A stretch of 24,165 bases of DNA from a virus: the IMG/VR virus record IMGVR_UViG_3300043398_000035, positions 1-24,165 of that record. One strand, 5' to 3'. Of the stretch, positions 13,745 through 22,290 are shown piece after piece (within the stretch, counting starts at the first letter, position 1; the number at the start of each line of letters is the position of its first letter). Position numbers and translations under genes: made by a program. Below the pieces are notes generated by a model, which saw only the letters and a program-made list of their open reading frames with translations, was not told the DNA's origin and made no database searches.

Positions 13745-15294
13745 TGAACATTCCAGATTACACCACCCAAGAAATTTTAAAACTGCTTCCGTTCTTAACT
13801 GAAGACGAACGCATTGAATTAGATTCGTTGTTGCAGCTTGATACGTTGTTGTGGGTTCCGCAAGAAGGCCCGCAGTTGATGGCGTATGAATCCGACGCTG
13901 ATGTGGTGGGTTATGGCGGTGCAGCCGGTGGCGGCAAAACAGATTTAGCAATTGGTAAAGCGTTAAACAAACATCGCAAGGTTGCGATCTTTCGGAAAGA
14001 AGGTAAAGAGTTAACAGCAATCGTTGACCGCTTTGAAGAAATCTTAAGAACACGCGACGGTTACAACGGGCAAGATGGCATATGGCGTTTACCAAAACAT
14101 AAATTGCAAATTGAATTCGGTTCGCTTGCTAATCCCGGTGATGAAAGAAAATATCAGGGGCGGCCTAAAGATTTGTTGGTGCTTGATGAAGCAGCCAATA
14201 TGCGTGAGCAACAAGTACGATTCCTAATGGGGTGGGTGCGCTCAGTAAACCCAAATCAACGATGCCAAACACTGATGACGTTCAACCCACCGACTACAAT
14301 TGAAGGCCGCTGGATAATCGATTACTTCGCGCCTTGGCTTGATAAGAAATACCCGTTCCCCGCAGCGCCCGGTGAGATTAGATATTTTGCAGTGATCGAC
14401 GGTAAGGACTGCGAAGTTGAAGACGGTCAGCGATTTGAATACAACGGTGAGATTATCATTCCACAATCGCGCACGTTCATACCTGCGAAGGTTGGCGATA
14501 ATTTATTTCTACGTGATACAGGGTACATCGCAGTGTTACAAGCGTTGCCTGAACCATTGCGTTCGCAAATGTTATACGGCGACTTTACCGCCGGTATGAA
14601 AGATGATGTGTGGCAAGTGATACCTACGCAGTGGGTTGAAGAAGCCATGCAACGTTGGGTTAAGAAAGATATCAAGCCGACAATGGATTCGTTAGGTGTC
14701 GATATCGCACGCGGTGGCGACGACCAAACGGTGATCGCTAGAAGACATGGCAATTGGTTTGATGTGCCACTCAGTTATCCGGGCAAAGAAACCCCCGATG
14801 GCCCGATTACGGCAAGTTTAGTGATCGCTGCAACCCGTGATCGCGCACCGATACACATCGATGTAATCGGTGTGGGTTCATCCCCGTACGACTTCTTGAA
14901 GAAAGCGCAGCAATACGTTATCGGTGTGAACGTTGCCGAGAAACCAACGGCTACCGCAATCGGTGGTCGCTTAACGTTTATGAATCTACGCACTCAATTG
15001 TGGTGGCAAATGCGTGAAGCACTTGACCCCGCCAACAATCGTGGTATTGCGTTGCCACCCAACAAACAACTATTAGCTGAGCTATGCACACCGAAATGGT
15101 CGTTGCAAGGTTACTCGATTAAGGTTCAATCGCGCGAAGAAATCTACGATGAAATTAAACGCTCCCCGGACATGGCAACCGCTTATATCTTGGCGTTGAT
15201 CGATACGCCACGGGTTCACGAAGTGGACAGGGGTACGCGTGGTAGCGGCAACGTAGACTACGATGTGTATAAGATTCTTGACCAGAGGGATTAA
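13744..15294 (+). CDS. terL: terminase large subunit
   Basis: A 516-aa packaging ATPase-nuclease. ATPase: Walker A GGAAGGGKT (58-66), Walker B LLVLDE with D148/E149, and a TFNPP coupling motif near 178-182. RNase H-like nuclease: D320 in LGVDIARGGDD, D373 in HIDVIG, and D476 in RSPDMATAY, giving the three metal-binding acids. Start codon is GTG, overlapping the small-subunit stop, so production is coupled. The enzyme docks on the connector and cuts concatemeric DNA. The sequence alone does not show whether packaging is by cos ends or headful. Confidence 0.96.
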   Translation: MNIPDYTTQEILKLLPFLTEDERIELDSLLQLDTLLWVPQEGPQLMAYESDADVVGYGGAAGGGKTDLAIGKALNKHRKVAIFRKEGKELTAIVDRFEEILRTRDGYNGQDGIWRLPKHKLQIEFGSLANPGDERKYQGRPKDLLVLDEAANMREQQVRFLMGWVRSVNPNQRCQTLMTFNPPTTIEGRWIIDYFAPWLDKKYPFPAAPGEIRYFAVIDGKDCEVEDGQRFEYNGEIIIPQSRTFIPAKVGDNLFLRDTGYIAVLQALPEPLRSQMLYGDFTAGMKDDVWQVIPTQWVEEAMQRWVKKDIKPTMDSLGVDIARGGDDQTVIARRHGNWFDVPLSYPGKETPDGPITASLVIAATRDRAPIHIDVIGVGSSPYDFLKKAQQYVIGVNVAEKPTATAIGGRLTFMNLRTQLWWQMREALDPANNRGIALPPNKQLLAELCTPKWSLQGYSIKVQSREEIYDEIKRSPDMATAYILALIDTPRVHEVDRGTRGSGNVDYDVYKILDQRD

Positions 15295-15296
15295 TT

Positions 15297-15575
15297 ATGT
15301 GCGACCCCGTTACCATCGGTTTAGCCTTGGCTTCAACTGTGGCTTCGGCTGCACTCGCGCCGAAAGCACCGAATACACCGAAAGCACCCGATGTTGCAGC
15401 ACTTGCACCTAAGCAACAATCGAAAGCACCCAACACGGATGCGGTGAAAAAGAATACGCAAGAGCAATTGAAAGGGCCAGCGGGCTACGATTCCGGCAGT
15501 ACGTTCTTAACGGGTACGGGCGGCGTTGACCCCAGTACATTGAACCTTGGTAAAACTATGTTGTTAGGTGGCTAA
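15297..15575 (+). CDS. small structural-region protein (92 aa)
   Basis: A short Ala/Pro/Lys-rich protein that begins MCDPVTIGLALASTVASAAL and ends with GSTFLTGTGG and LNLGKTMLLGG. Proteins of this build (MCDP start, disordered middle, LTG..G C-end) are common between terminase and connector in podophages, but their role is not established. The N-terminal hydrophobic stretch may be a helix that contacts the virion or membrane. SD AGAGGGA; TAA overlaps the connector ATG. Confidence 0.85.
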   Translation: MCDPVTIGLALASTVASAALAPKAPNTPKAPDVAALAPKQQSKAPNTDAVKKNTQEQLKGPAGYDSGSTFLTGTGGVDPSTLNLGKTMLLGG

Positions 15576-17239
15576 TGATAGGCAAATACGAACTAAAACG
15601 CACGCGCCACCAAGCACTTAAGAACGAATTAAGTTCGTGGATTGCGCATTACAAAGAACTCAGTACGTTTTGTTCCCCGCGTTCCGGGCGGTTCTTTACG
15701 CAAGATCGAAACAAGGGTGATCGTAAGCACAACAACATTTACGACAACACGGGCTTACGTGCATTGGGGGTGTTGGCAGCGGGCATGATGTCAGGAAATA
15801 CCAGTCCGGCACGGCCTTGGTTTCGGTTAGCAGTACATGATACCGACTTGATGGAATACGAACCGGTCAAGGTATGGTTGAACCAAGTTACTTTGTTGAT
15901 GCGTGATGTGTTTGAACGATCTAACACGTACCGCAGTTTGCATAAAGCGTATCGTGAATTGGGCTGCTTTGGTACGGCGGCCTTTGCTGTTTTAGAAAAC
16001 TACAAAACAGTTATTTGGAATCACTCATCAACCGCCGGTGAATATTGCATCGCAACGGATTACAACGGTAAGGTAAATACTTTTTATCGTGAGTACGAAA
16101 TCACTGTTGCCCAAATGGTTGATGAATTCGGTTTAGAGAATTGTAGTTTGCAAGTTCAAAGTTTGTTCAAGTCGGGCAAGGGGTTTGATTCATGGCGGCC
16201 TATTGTGCACGCGATACAACCGCGCGATGCGTCGAAAGGTGAACGCGATTACCAACGCAAAGACAACAAGAACATGGCGTTTAGTTCTTGTTACTACGAA
16301 ACCAGTGGCGATAAAGAAAGCTATCTGCGTGAATCGGGCTTTGAAGAATTCCCGATCATAGCGCCGCGTTGGGATACATCGGGCGGTGATATCTACGGTA
16401 ATTCCCCCGCGATGGAAGCGTTAGGGGATATCAAGCAATTACAGCACGAGCAATACCGCAAAGCGCAAGCAATCGATTTTAAAACGTTACCATCAATGCA
16501 AGCGCCGACTTCAGCGAAAGGCGCTGAAATTAAATTCTTACCGGGCGGCTTAACCTACGTGGATAACCCGGGCCGTGATAAAGCGATATCTTCAGCGTTC
16601 GATGTGAACTTAGATTTAAGTCATTTGCTTGCTGATATCGAAGATGTACGCGGACGTATCGACAAAGCATTCTATGTTGATCTATTTGCGATGATCGCAA
16701 ACGATACACGCAGCAATATCACCGCACGCGAAATCGCTGAACGGCACGAAGAAAAGTTATTAATGCTTGGCCCAGTGCTTGAGAATTTGAATAACGAAAT
16801 GCTTGACCCACTGATTGATATTACGTTCTCACGCATGTTACGTGCGGGGATTTTGCCGCCGTTGCCCGAAGAATTAGATGGCCAAGAATTAAATGTTCAA
16901 TTCATTTCAACACTAGCGCAAGCACAACGCGCAGTAGGTTTAGGTTCGATTGATCGTTTACTGGGTACAGTCGCAATGCTTGGCCAAGTGGGTAAACCTG
17001 AAGCAGTGGATAAACTTGATGGTGATGAAATTATCGATCAAGTTAGCGACATGTTAGGACTCGACCCTAAACTAATTGTTGCCGACGATAAGGTAGCGTT
17101 GATACGTGAAGATCGCGCGAAGCAACAAGCACAAATGCAGCAAGCGGCAATGATGCCGCAAATGGCGAAAGCAGCTAAGGACGCAAGTCAAGCTGATACC
17201 GAAAAACAAAGTGTACTAACCAGCATGATGCCCGGATAG
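15575..17239 (+). CDS. head-to-tail connector (portal) protein
   Basis: A 554-aa podovirus portal/connector, which forms the dodecameric ring through which DNA enters and to which the terminase and tail bind. Family features: a GDRKHNNIYDNTGLRALGVL start region followed by AAGMMSGNTSPARPWF, GCFGTAAFAVLEN near residue 130, YGNSPAMEALGDIKQLQ, and NITAREIAERHEEKLLMLGP with VLENLNNEMLDPLI. The C-terminal about 40 residues are a Gln/Met/Ala-rich helix (RAKQQAQMQQAAMMPQ), likely the barrel or a flexible tail. Size and motifs fit the Head_tail_connector family as in T7/epsilon15-type phages. Translation is coupled by TAATG with a short SD (AGGTGG). Confidence 0.95.
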   Translation: MIGKYELKRTRHQALKNELSSWIAHYKELSTFCSPRSGRFFTQDRNKGDRKHNNIYDNTGLRALGVLAAGMMSGNTSPARPWFRLAVHDTDLMEYEPVKVWLNQVTLLMRDVFERSNTYRSLHKAYRELGCFGTAAFAVLENYKTVIWNHSSTAGEYCIATDYNGKVNTFYREYEITVAQMVDEFGLENCSLQVQSLFKSGKGFDSWRPIVHAIQPRDASKGERDYQRKDNKNMAFSSCYYETSGDKESYLRESGFEEFPIIAPRWDTSGGDIYGNSPAMEALGDIKQLQHEQYRKAQAIDFKTLPSMQAPTSAKGAEIKFLPGGLTYVDNPGRDKAISSAFDVNLDLSHLLADIEDVRGRIDKAFYVDLFAMIANDTRSNITAREIAERHEEKLLMLGPVLENLNNEMLDPLIDITFSRMLRAGILPPLPEELDGQELNVQFISTLAQAQRAVGLGSIDRLLGTVAMLGQVGKPEAVDKLDGDEIIDQVSDMLGLDPKLIVADDKVALIREDRAKQQAQMQQAAMMPQMAKAAKDASQADTEKQSVLTSMMPG

Positions 17240-17251
17240 GAGAAATTAAAA

Positions 17252-17572
17252 ATGATTAGTATGAAATTTACTGCGGACGAAGCGCGCAAAGATTACGGTT
17301 TAGGTACACCTGAATCGAAAGATTTACCGGCCTATCCTTACGGTTTAACACTTTGCTTGAATGACGATTCGTTGAAGAAATTAGGTATTAGCATTCCGCA
17401 AGTCGGCACGAAGTTTACGTTAACCGCGATGGTTGAAGTAGTGAGTGTACACGCGCAGAAAGAAGTGGACGGTGATACCAACGTTGGCGCTGATTTACAA
17501 ATTACGGATATGGAATTAACAGAGGGTAAGACAGTTGACCCTAAATCACTTTATCCAAATTCTAATTACTAG
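17252..17572 (+). CDS. capsid staple-like small head protein
   Basis: A 106-aa beta-rich protein with the pattern of proteins between connector and scaffold that annotation pipelines name capsid staple: LPAYPYGLTLCLNDDSLKKL, then PQVGTKFTLTAMVEVVSVHA, then a LQITDMEL strand. The PYGL and GTKF-TA-VEV-V features are the ones I used. It probably sits on the capsid shell or between subunits; this is by family naming and position, not by experiment here. SD AGGAG about 9 nt before the ATG; a second ATG follows three codons later. Confidence 0.75.
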   Translation: MISMKFTADEARKDYGLGTPESKDLPAYPYGLTLCLNDDSLKKLGISIPQVGTKFTLTAMVEVVSVHAQKEVDGDTNVGADLQITDMELTEGKTVDPKSLYPNSNY

Positions 17573-17583
17573 GAGATATCAAC

Positions 17584-18003
17584 ATGGCTGATGCAGTCGC
17601 GGTACGAGTTATAGGCGAAACGAAACATCACTACATTATCCACTGTACCAACATATCGGATGGTACGGGCGAATCCGCAGTTGTGAAAGCGGATAAATCA
17701 ACACTGTTAGCAATTGATGGTGCTGAACCCGCAAGTTTAGATATCGATAAAGTGGTGTGGTGTTGCGACGGTATGGCGGTGCGAATATTGTTCGACCACA
17801 CAACCGACGATTTAGCACTTGCTTTATCTGGTTCAGGTTCGATTGATTTTCGTTCTATGGATTTAGATTTAGTACCCGGTGATTCGCGCTTGAAAGACCC
17901 ACGAAGCGCGGGCGCTACCGGTGATATTTTGTTTACTACAGTGGGCCACACGTCGGGCGATACTTACAACATCACGTTGTGGCTTCGCAAATTACCAGAT
18001 TAA
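17584..18003 (+). CDS. putative virion structural/decoration protein (139 aa)
   Basis: A beta-rich protein opening MADAVAVRVIGETKHHYIIH with NISDGTGESAVVKADKSTLL, VVWCCDGMAVRILFDHTT and a FTTVGHTSGDTYNITLWLRK end. I have seen this plan as a virion protein of unknown place in other short-tailed and siphophages. Location in the head block and lack of enzyme motifs suggest an outer capsid or decoration role. SD AGGAGA, which overlaps the stop codon of the previous gene. Confidence 0.75.
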   Translation: MADAVAVRVIGETKHHYIIHCTNISDGTGESAVVKADKSTLLAIDGAEPASLDIDKVVWCCDGMAVRILFDHTTDDLALALSGSGSIDFRSMDLDLVPGDSRLKDPRSAGATGDILFTTVGHTSGDTYNITLWLRKLPD

Positions 18004-18031
18004 TTTTATTTAACTAGAGGGGGGTTTTATT

Positions 18032-18781
18032 ATGGTCATATCAAAATCGTTTACCGCAGTTGGCAACTCCGCAGAGATTTTAATTAAGCACAAAGAAAGT
18101 ATTGTGTTCAGCGTATCCGGTACGTTCGTAGGTACGGTTGTGTTGGAACGTTCTTTCGACGGCGGGCAATCATGGGAAACCATTCACAGCAAAACAGCGG
18201 CAGCAAGTGGTTCATATCAATCACTGACACCGAGCAATCCTGATGTTCGTTACCGCTATCGTTGTTCCGCTTTCACAAGCGGTACGATTGTTACATCGCT
18301 TACAAACGCAGCCTCTTATCTTAGCAAGAAGCGGATTATTTCCGCAGCCGGTAGTGCTAAGGTTGGCGCGGGCGCGGGCTTCGTAGTTGCAGCCGCAAGT
18401 AACATTGCATTAGTAACTTGCCCTGCTTCACAAACTGCGGCCACTGCGGTTGTTTTCTTGCCACAGTTAAAAGTGGGTGATGTGATCGAAGCGTTCCACT
18501 TGGTCGGTCAAATTGAATCAGCCGGTGGTACGGTAACAGTTGACGCAGAATTGCGCGTAATGACTGCCGCCGCTGCCGACGTAACCGACGCTTCAGTGGG
18601 TTCGATGACTCAATTATCCGCTACTGCCGATGCGATCATGTCTGATTCCAACACTTTGAAACAAGGGTTGGATAAAGTCGTTGGCGCGGATGAAACCTAC
18701 TACATTCTTATCACTGTAACCACTGCGGCCAGCACTGACGTTGCGTTGCAAGCCGTAGCACTTGTGGTTAAAGAAGCATAA
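18032..18781 (+). CDS. putative two-domain capsid decoration protein
   Basis: A 249-aa protein with two probable beta domains. Residues about 1-98 look like an Ig/beta-sandwich module (SVSGTFVGTVVLERSFDGGQ, SWETI, VRYRYRCSAF). Residues about 105-249 form a second Ala/Thr/Val-rich beta domain (VGAGAGFVVAAASNIALVTC, FLPQLKVGDVIEAFHLVGQI, ETYYILITVTTAASTDVALQ). No enzyme motif. An outward-facing head fibre or decoration protein is plausible from position and composition, but unproved. SD AGAGGGGGG. Confidence 0.7.
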   Translation: MVISKSFTAVGNSAEILIKHKESIVFSVSGTFVGTVVLERSFDGGQSWETIHSKTAAASGSYQSLTPSNPDVRYRYRCSAFTSGTIVTSLTNAASYLSKKRIISAAGSAKVGAGAGFVVAAASNIALVTCPASQTAATAVVFLPQLKVGDVIEAFHLVGQIESAGGTVTVDAELRVMTAAAADVTDASVGSMTQLSATADAIMSDSNTLKQGLDKVVGADETYYILITVTTAASTDVALQAVALVVKEA

Positions 18782-18824
18782 GCGTATGCGTGGTTTTAGT
18801 AACGTGATGTAGGCTTAAGACAAT

Positions 18825-19157
18825 ATGAGCAATATTGACCCACTAGATTTAGACGCGATTAGTGAAGCGGCTGAGAAAGAACAGAAAGCTAAAAAGTTAA
18901 AGCAAGTTATTTGGCTTGATGATCTTAGGTGGGTGTTAACTGATAAGAGAGGCCGCCGCTTTATGTGGTGGCTTCTCAGTATCACCGGATTTTTTAAACT
19001 TAGTTATTCAGGTAACAACGACGAAACTAATTTTAATGAGGGTAACAGAAACGTTGGCTTGCAGTTGATGAACGGCATTAACCAAGCTAGCCCGGATAGT
19101 TACTCAGTGATGATGAAAGAACATTTAAAGGATGCCGAGAATGACAACGGAAAATAA
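18825..19157 (+). CDS. Bbp19-like protein
   Basis: A 110-aa protein resembling Bbp19 of Bordetella phage BPP-1: an acidic/lysine-rich start, then DLRWVLTDKRGRRFMWWLLS, GFFKLSYSGNNDETNFNEGN and RNVGLQLMNGINQASPDSY. Family function is not established; it is always in the head-gene block before the scaffold. The upstream SD is weak (AAGA). The end overlaps the scaffold start by 17 nt. Confidence 0.85.
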   Translation: MSNIDPLDLDAISEAAEKEQKAKKLKQVIWLDDLRWVLTDKRGRRFMWWLLSITGFFKLSYSGNNDETNFNEGNRNVGLQLMNGINQASPDSYSVMMKEHLKDAENDNGK

Positions 19158-19875
19158 CGCACAACCAAATGCTAACGCCGATGCAAACGCAGCGGCAGCA
19201 ACTAACGCGCAAGCGAACGCTACCGGTACTACACCGGCGGCGGCACAAGGTGAGCAAGGGAAAACAACTCCTAATGCTGATGCGAGTAAAGCTAACCCGA
19301 ATGTAGACCCCAATAAGGCTGCAACACCGGAAGCGAAACCCGATGAAGCTAAGGGCGATGTGAAGGCCGAAGGGGATAAAAGTAAAGAGGGTGAGGACAA
19401 ATCTAAAGCCGCACCTGAGAAGTACGAAACTTTTGTTTTGCCTGACGGCGTAGGCATCGACCCTGACATTATGGGCCAGTTTGAACAACTTGCTTTAGGG
19501 TTAAAACTGAGTCAAGAGGACGCGCAGAAGGTTGCCAATTTAGGTGCGACGATGGCACAGAAATGGGCTAACGCTCAGTCTGAAAAGAATGCAGCAACTC
19601 AAGCCGAGTGGAAAGCAAAACTAACTACCGATGCAGAAATCGGTGGCGAACAAGTGAAAGAAAAAATGGCGGTAGCCCGCAAAGTATTTGATAAGTTCGG
19701 TACACCTGAGCTTGGCAAATTCTTAGATGAAAGCGGTTTAGGTAATCATCCTGAACTGGCACGTTGGGCTTATCGTATTAGTAAACATTTCGGTGAAGAT
19801 ACTTTTGTAGCTTCAGGCGGCGGCGCGCCCGGTCAAAAGGACGCGGCCAAAATTCTTTTCCCTAACCAGAATTAA
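19141..19875 (+). CDS. capsid scaffolding protein
   Basis: A 244-aa procapsid scaffold. Residues 1-90 are low-complexity Asn/Ala/Asp/Lys-rich (ANADANAAAATNAQ...), residues 95-200 are helical with EKYETFVLPDGVGIDPDIMG, QFEQLALGLKLSQEDAQKVA and a GTPELGKFLDESGLGNHPEL block that is typical of podovirus scaffolds, and the basic C-terminal end (DAAKILFPNQN) probably binds the capsid. I chose ATG 19141 because AAAGG is about 9 nt before it; ATG 19132 directly abuts the same AAAGG, which leaves no spacer. Confidence 0.92.
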   Translation: MTTENNAQPNANADANAAAATNAQANATGTTPAAAQGEQGKTTPNADASKANPNVDPNKAATPEAKPDEAKGDVKAEGDKSKEGEDKSKAAPEKYETFVLPDGVGIDPDIMGQFEQLALGLKLSQEDAQKVANLGATMAQKWANAQSEKNAATQAEWKAKLTTDAEIGGEQVKEKMAVARKVFDKFGTPELGKFLDESGLGNHPELARWAYRISKHFGEDTFVASGGGAPGQKDAAKILFPNQN

Positions 19876-19896
19876 TTTTAAAGAGAGGTTAACATT

Positions 19897-20889
19897 ATGG
19901 CTACTTTATCAACCACAAACCCAACCCTAGCGGACGTAGCGAAAGCGACTGACCCCGACGGTAAGATTGCTCAGATCGTTGAGATTCTGAACATGACCAA
20001 TGAAATTTTAGATGATATGGGCTGGCAAGAAGGTAACATGCCAACCGGTAATAAAACATCTATTCGTGCAGGACTACCTAGCCCAACATGGCGTAAATTG
20101 TACGGCGGGGTTCAACCCACTAAAGGCCGTCAAGTTCAAGTTGTCGATAACACCGGCAGCTTAGAAGACTACGCTGAAGTTGACGCGGCCTTGGCTGATC
20201 TTAACGGTAACACCGCAGCGTTTCGTTTAATCGAAGACAGCGCGCATATCGAAGGGATGAACCAAGAGTTTTCACAAACATTGTTCTACGGTAATGAAGG
20301 TACTGAACCGGAAGCGTTCACCGGCTTGGCCCCACGTTTCAATTCGCTGTCCGCAGAAAACGCCGACAACATTGTTAACGCAGCGGGTTCGGGTTCCGAT
20401 AACACTTCTATTTGGCTTGTAGTATGGGGGCCAAAAACCTGTTTCGGTATCACTCCTAAAGCACAACCTACCGGTTTGCAAATGACTGACAAAGGATTAG
20501 TCACCATTGAAAATGCAGACGGCAGCGGCGGGCGTATGGAAGCATACCGCACCCATTACAAATGGCAGTGTGGTTTAGTTGTTCGTGACTGGCGCTATGT
20601 AGTTCGTATTGCAAATATCGACGTATCCGATCTGAACACCTTGGCTAACACCAAGAACTTGGTTCAGTGGATGATTCAAGCTACCGAGCGTATCCCTTCT
20701 TTCGCAATGGGCCGTGCTGCGTTTTATTGCAACCGTACCATTCGTGAGAAATTGCGCCTTGGTATCCTTGAAAGAGCTATTACACAATTAACCTACGATA
20801 CAGTCGCAGGTAAACGTGTTGTTGCTTTCGACGGTATCCCAGTACGCCGTTGCGATTCACTTTTATTAACCGAAGCCGCTGTTGCTTAA
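19897..20889 (+). CDS. major capsid protein (GP7 / Bbp17 type)
   Basis: A 330-aa HK97-fold-type major capsid protein as in epsilon15 GP7 and BPP-1. Diagnostic segments: the opening TTNPTLADVAKATDPDGKIA, LPSPTWRKLYGGVQPTKG, QTLFYGNEGTEPEAFTGLAP, WLVVWGPKTCFGITPKA, and VVRDWRYVVRIANIDVSDL. Order, length and the flanking Bbp19-, scaffold- and Bbp16-type genes agree. Strong SD GAGAGG supports high expression. No N-terminal delta domain like HK97 gp5 is present, since a separate scaffold gene exists. Confidence 0.95.
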   Translation: MATLSTTNPTLADVAKATDPDGKIAQIVEILNMTNEILDDMGWQEGNMPTGNKTSIRAGLPSPTWRKLYGGVQPTKGRQVQVVDNTGSLEDYAEVDAALADLNGNTAAFRLIEDSAHIEGMNQEFSQTLFYGNEGTEPEAFTGLAPRFNSLSAENADNIVNAAGSGSDNTSIWLVVWGPKTCFGITPKAQPTGLQMTDKGLVTIENADGSGGRMEAYRTHYKWQCGLVVRDWRYVVRIANIDVSDLNTLANTKNLVQWMIQATERIPSFAMGRAAFYCNRTIREKLRLGILERAITQLTYDTVAGKRVVAFDGIPVRRCDSLLLTEAAVA

Positions 20890-20917
20890 TAGCGACGTTT
20901 TAGAGAGGAATTAAATT

Positions 20918-21340
20918 ATGATGATCGACAAATTACTAGAACTGTCCGACGCGCAATCAGTTACAGCGGACGCAGCCAGCACCAACACTATCGACTTCGG
21001 AAGCGATGTCGATATGGGTGTAGGTTCCCCACTGTGGATTGTATTTAGTGTTGACGTGGCCGCAGATATTACAACGGGCGATGAAACGTACATATTGAAA
21101 GTGCAAACCGACGATAACGATGCGTTCTCATCCGCAACCGATCTTATCAGCGCGACAATCTTAGCAGCAGCATTACCAGCGGGTGCGCAACATGTCTTCG
21201 CGTTGCCTTACAACAACGAAAGATTTTTGCGTGCTTATTACGACGTTGGCGGTACTACACCAACGATAACCATTTCGGCTTGGCTGACTTCCGAAATGCC
21301 GCGTAAATGGGCTGCGTATCCTAATGCAGTAGGTTCTTAA
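20918..21340 (+). CDS. Bbp16-like capsid cement protein
   Basis: A 140-aa beta-rich protein matching the Bbp16 family, whose BPP-1 member is a capsid cement protein that locks the shell. Seen: LLELSDAQSVTADAASTNTI, LWIVFSVDVAADITTGDETY, and LPYNNERFLRAYYDVGGTTP near the end. It directly follows the capsid gene, as in BPP-1. Good SD GAGAGGA. Confidence 0.9.
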   Translation: MMIDKLLELSDAQSVTADAASTNTIDFGSDVDMGVGSPLWIVFSVDVAADITTGDETYILKVQTDDNDAFSSATDLISATILAAALPAGAQHVFALPYNNERFLRAYYDVGGTTPTITISAWLTSEMPRKWAAYPNAVGS

Positions 21341-21353
21341 CAAGGGGGTAATA

Positions 21354-21614
21354 ATGAAGGTACGCGCAATTAAAACAGGGTTTCATAAAGGGCGTAGACG
21401 CGCGGGTGAAATTTTCGATGCACCTAACAATGCATTCGACAACCCCGCTAAGTTACCCACGTGGTTTGTTCCGGCTGACCAAGTTGTTAAGAAGCCGATG
21501 GCGATACCTGCGGTAGCTGAAGCGGAACCTACGGTAGTTGAAACCCCTATTAAGAAGGTATCGAAGCCACCGATTCGGACGAAGGCTAAAGCAGACGAAT
21601 CAGACTTGCTTTAA
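21354..21614 (+). CDS. hypothetical small head-region protein (86 aa)
   Basis: Short protein opening MKVRAIKTGFHKGRRRAGE with FDNPAKLPTWFVPAD, followed by a long Ala/Pro/Lys/Glu-rich disordered tail to the end. The start resembles small phage proteins in this position that carry the K-x-R-x-G-E-x-F motif; function is unknown. SD AGGGGG. It is the last gene before the terminator. Confidence 0.8.
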   Translation: MKVRAIKTGFHKGRRRAGEIFDAPNNAFDNPAKLPTWFVPADQVVKKPMAIPAVAEAEPTVVETPIKKVSKPPIRTKAKADESDLL

Positions 21615-21645
21615 TATTTAGCGCGTATTTAAGCGAAGGTATTTT

Positions 21646-21671
21646 GGGGCGCTCTCGCGCCCCTTATTTTT
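21646..21671 (+). terminator. intrinsic terminator
   Basis: GGGGCGC (21646-21652), loop TCTC, GCGCCCC (21657-21663), then TTATTTTT. A 7-bp GC-only stem followed by a T run is a textbook rho-independent terminator. It lies between the capsid block and the tail genes, so it may reduce transcription of the tail genes relative to the capsid genes. Confidence 0.9.
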
Positions 21672-21684
21672 AGCGGGGGTATAG

Positions 21685-22290
21685 ATGGCTTCGGAAGTTG
21701 ATATTTGCAATTTGGCTTTAGCGCACCTTGGCGATCAAGCCAACGTGTCGCAAATTAATCCATCGGAAGGTACGGCACAGTCTGACCACTGCCGCCGCTT
21801 TTACCCTATTGCCCGCGACGTGTTGTTGGAAAAGCACGCTTGGCGATTCGCTACCGTGCGGGAAAGTTTAGCGTTGCTTGAAGACACACCGCCCGCAGGT
21901 TGGACGCTAACGTATGCGAAACCTAATCTATGTATTAAACCATTGGTTATTTTATTACCTGAAGAAACTGATGACGACAACGGGCAACCGTTTATCGTAG
22001 AAAGTTTAACGGATGGTACGGAAGTTATTTATACCAACACTGAAGATGCAGTGATTCGTTTTATTATTTTACGCACTGACCCAACTAAATTTACCCCACT
22101 ATTTGTTAATGCATTAGCGTGGTTACTCGCATCATATCTTTCCGGGCCTATTACGAAAGACCCGAAAGTAAAAGAATCTTGTTACAAGATGTTCTTAAAA
22201 GAATTTGGTGATGCCGCTATGTCGGATGCCAACGCGAGTTACAAGAAAACGATAGCCGATTTTAAACCGAACCATTTAACCAACCGATGA
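21685..22290 (+). CDS. tail tubular protein A (adaptor)
   Basis: A 201-aa head-to-tail adaptor of the T7 gp11 type. Signature: SEVDICNLALAHLGDQANVS, then FYPIARDVLLEKHAWRFAT and LLASYLSGPITKDPKVK towards the C-end. Such adaptors bind under the connector and begin the short tail tube. SD GGGGG, 6 nt before the ATG. Its stop overlaps the start of the following gene (ATGA). Confidence 0.93.
   Translation: MASEVDICNLALAHLGDQANVSQINPSEGTAQSDHCRRFYPIARDVLLEKHAWRFATVRESLALLEDTPPAGWTLTYAKPNLCIKPLVILLPEETDDDNGQPFIVESLTDGTEVIYTNTEDAVIRFIILRTDPTKFTPLFVNALAWLLASYLSGPITKDPKVKESCYKMFLKEFGDAAMSDANASYKKTIADFKPNHLTNR

Noticed and set aside
13679-14095. Antisense frame opposite the start of terminase large subunit
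   Set aside because: Composition looks like a reverse reading of the terminase gene; no SD and it would cross two essential genes.
19132-19140. Scaffold start at 19132
   Set aside because: AAAGG directly touches this ATG, leaving no spacer; ATG 19141 has the right distance.
19087-19488. Antisense Ser/Ala/Phe-rich frames opposite the scaffold gene
   Set aside because: Low-complexity scaffold coding (Ala/Asn/Lys-rich) creates open antisense frames by composition.
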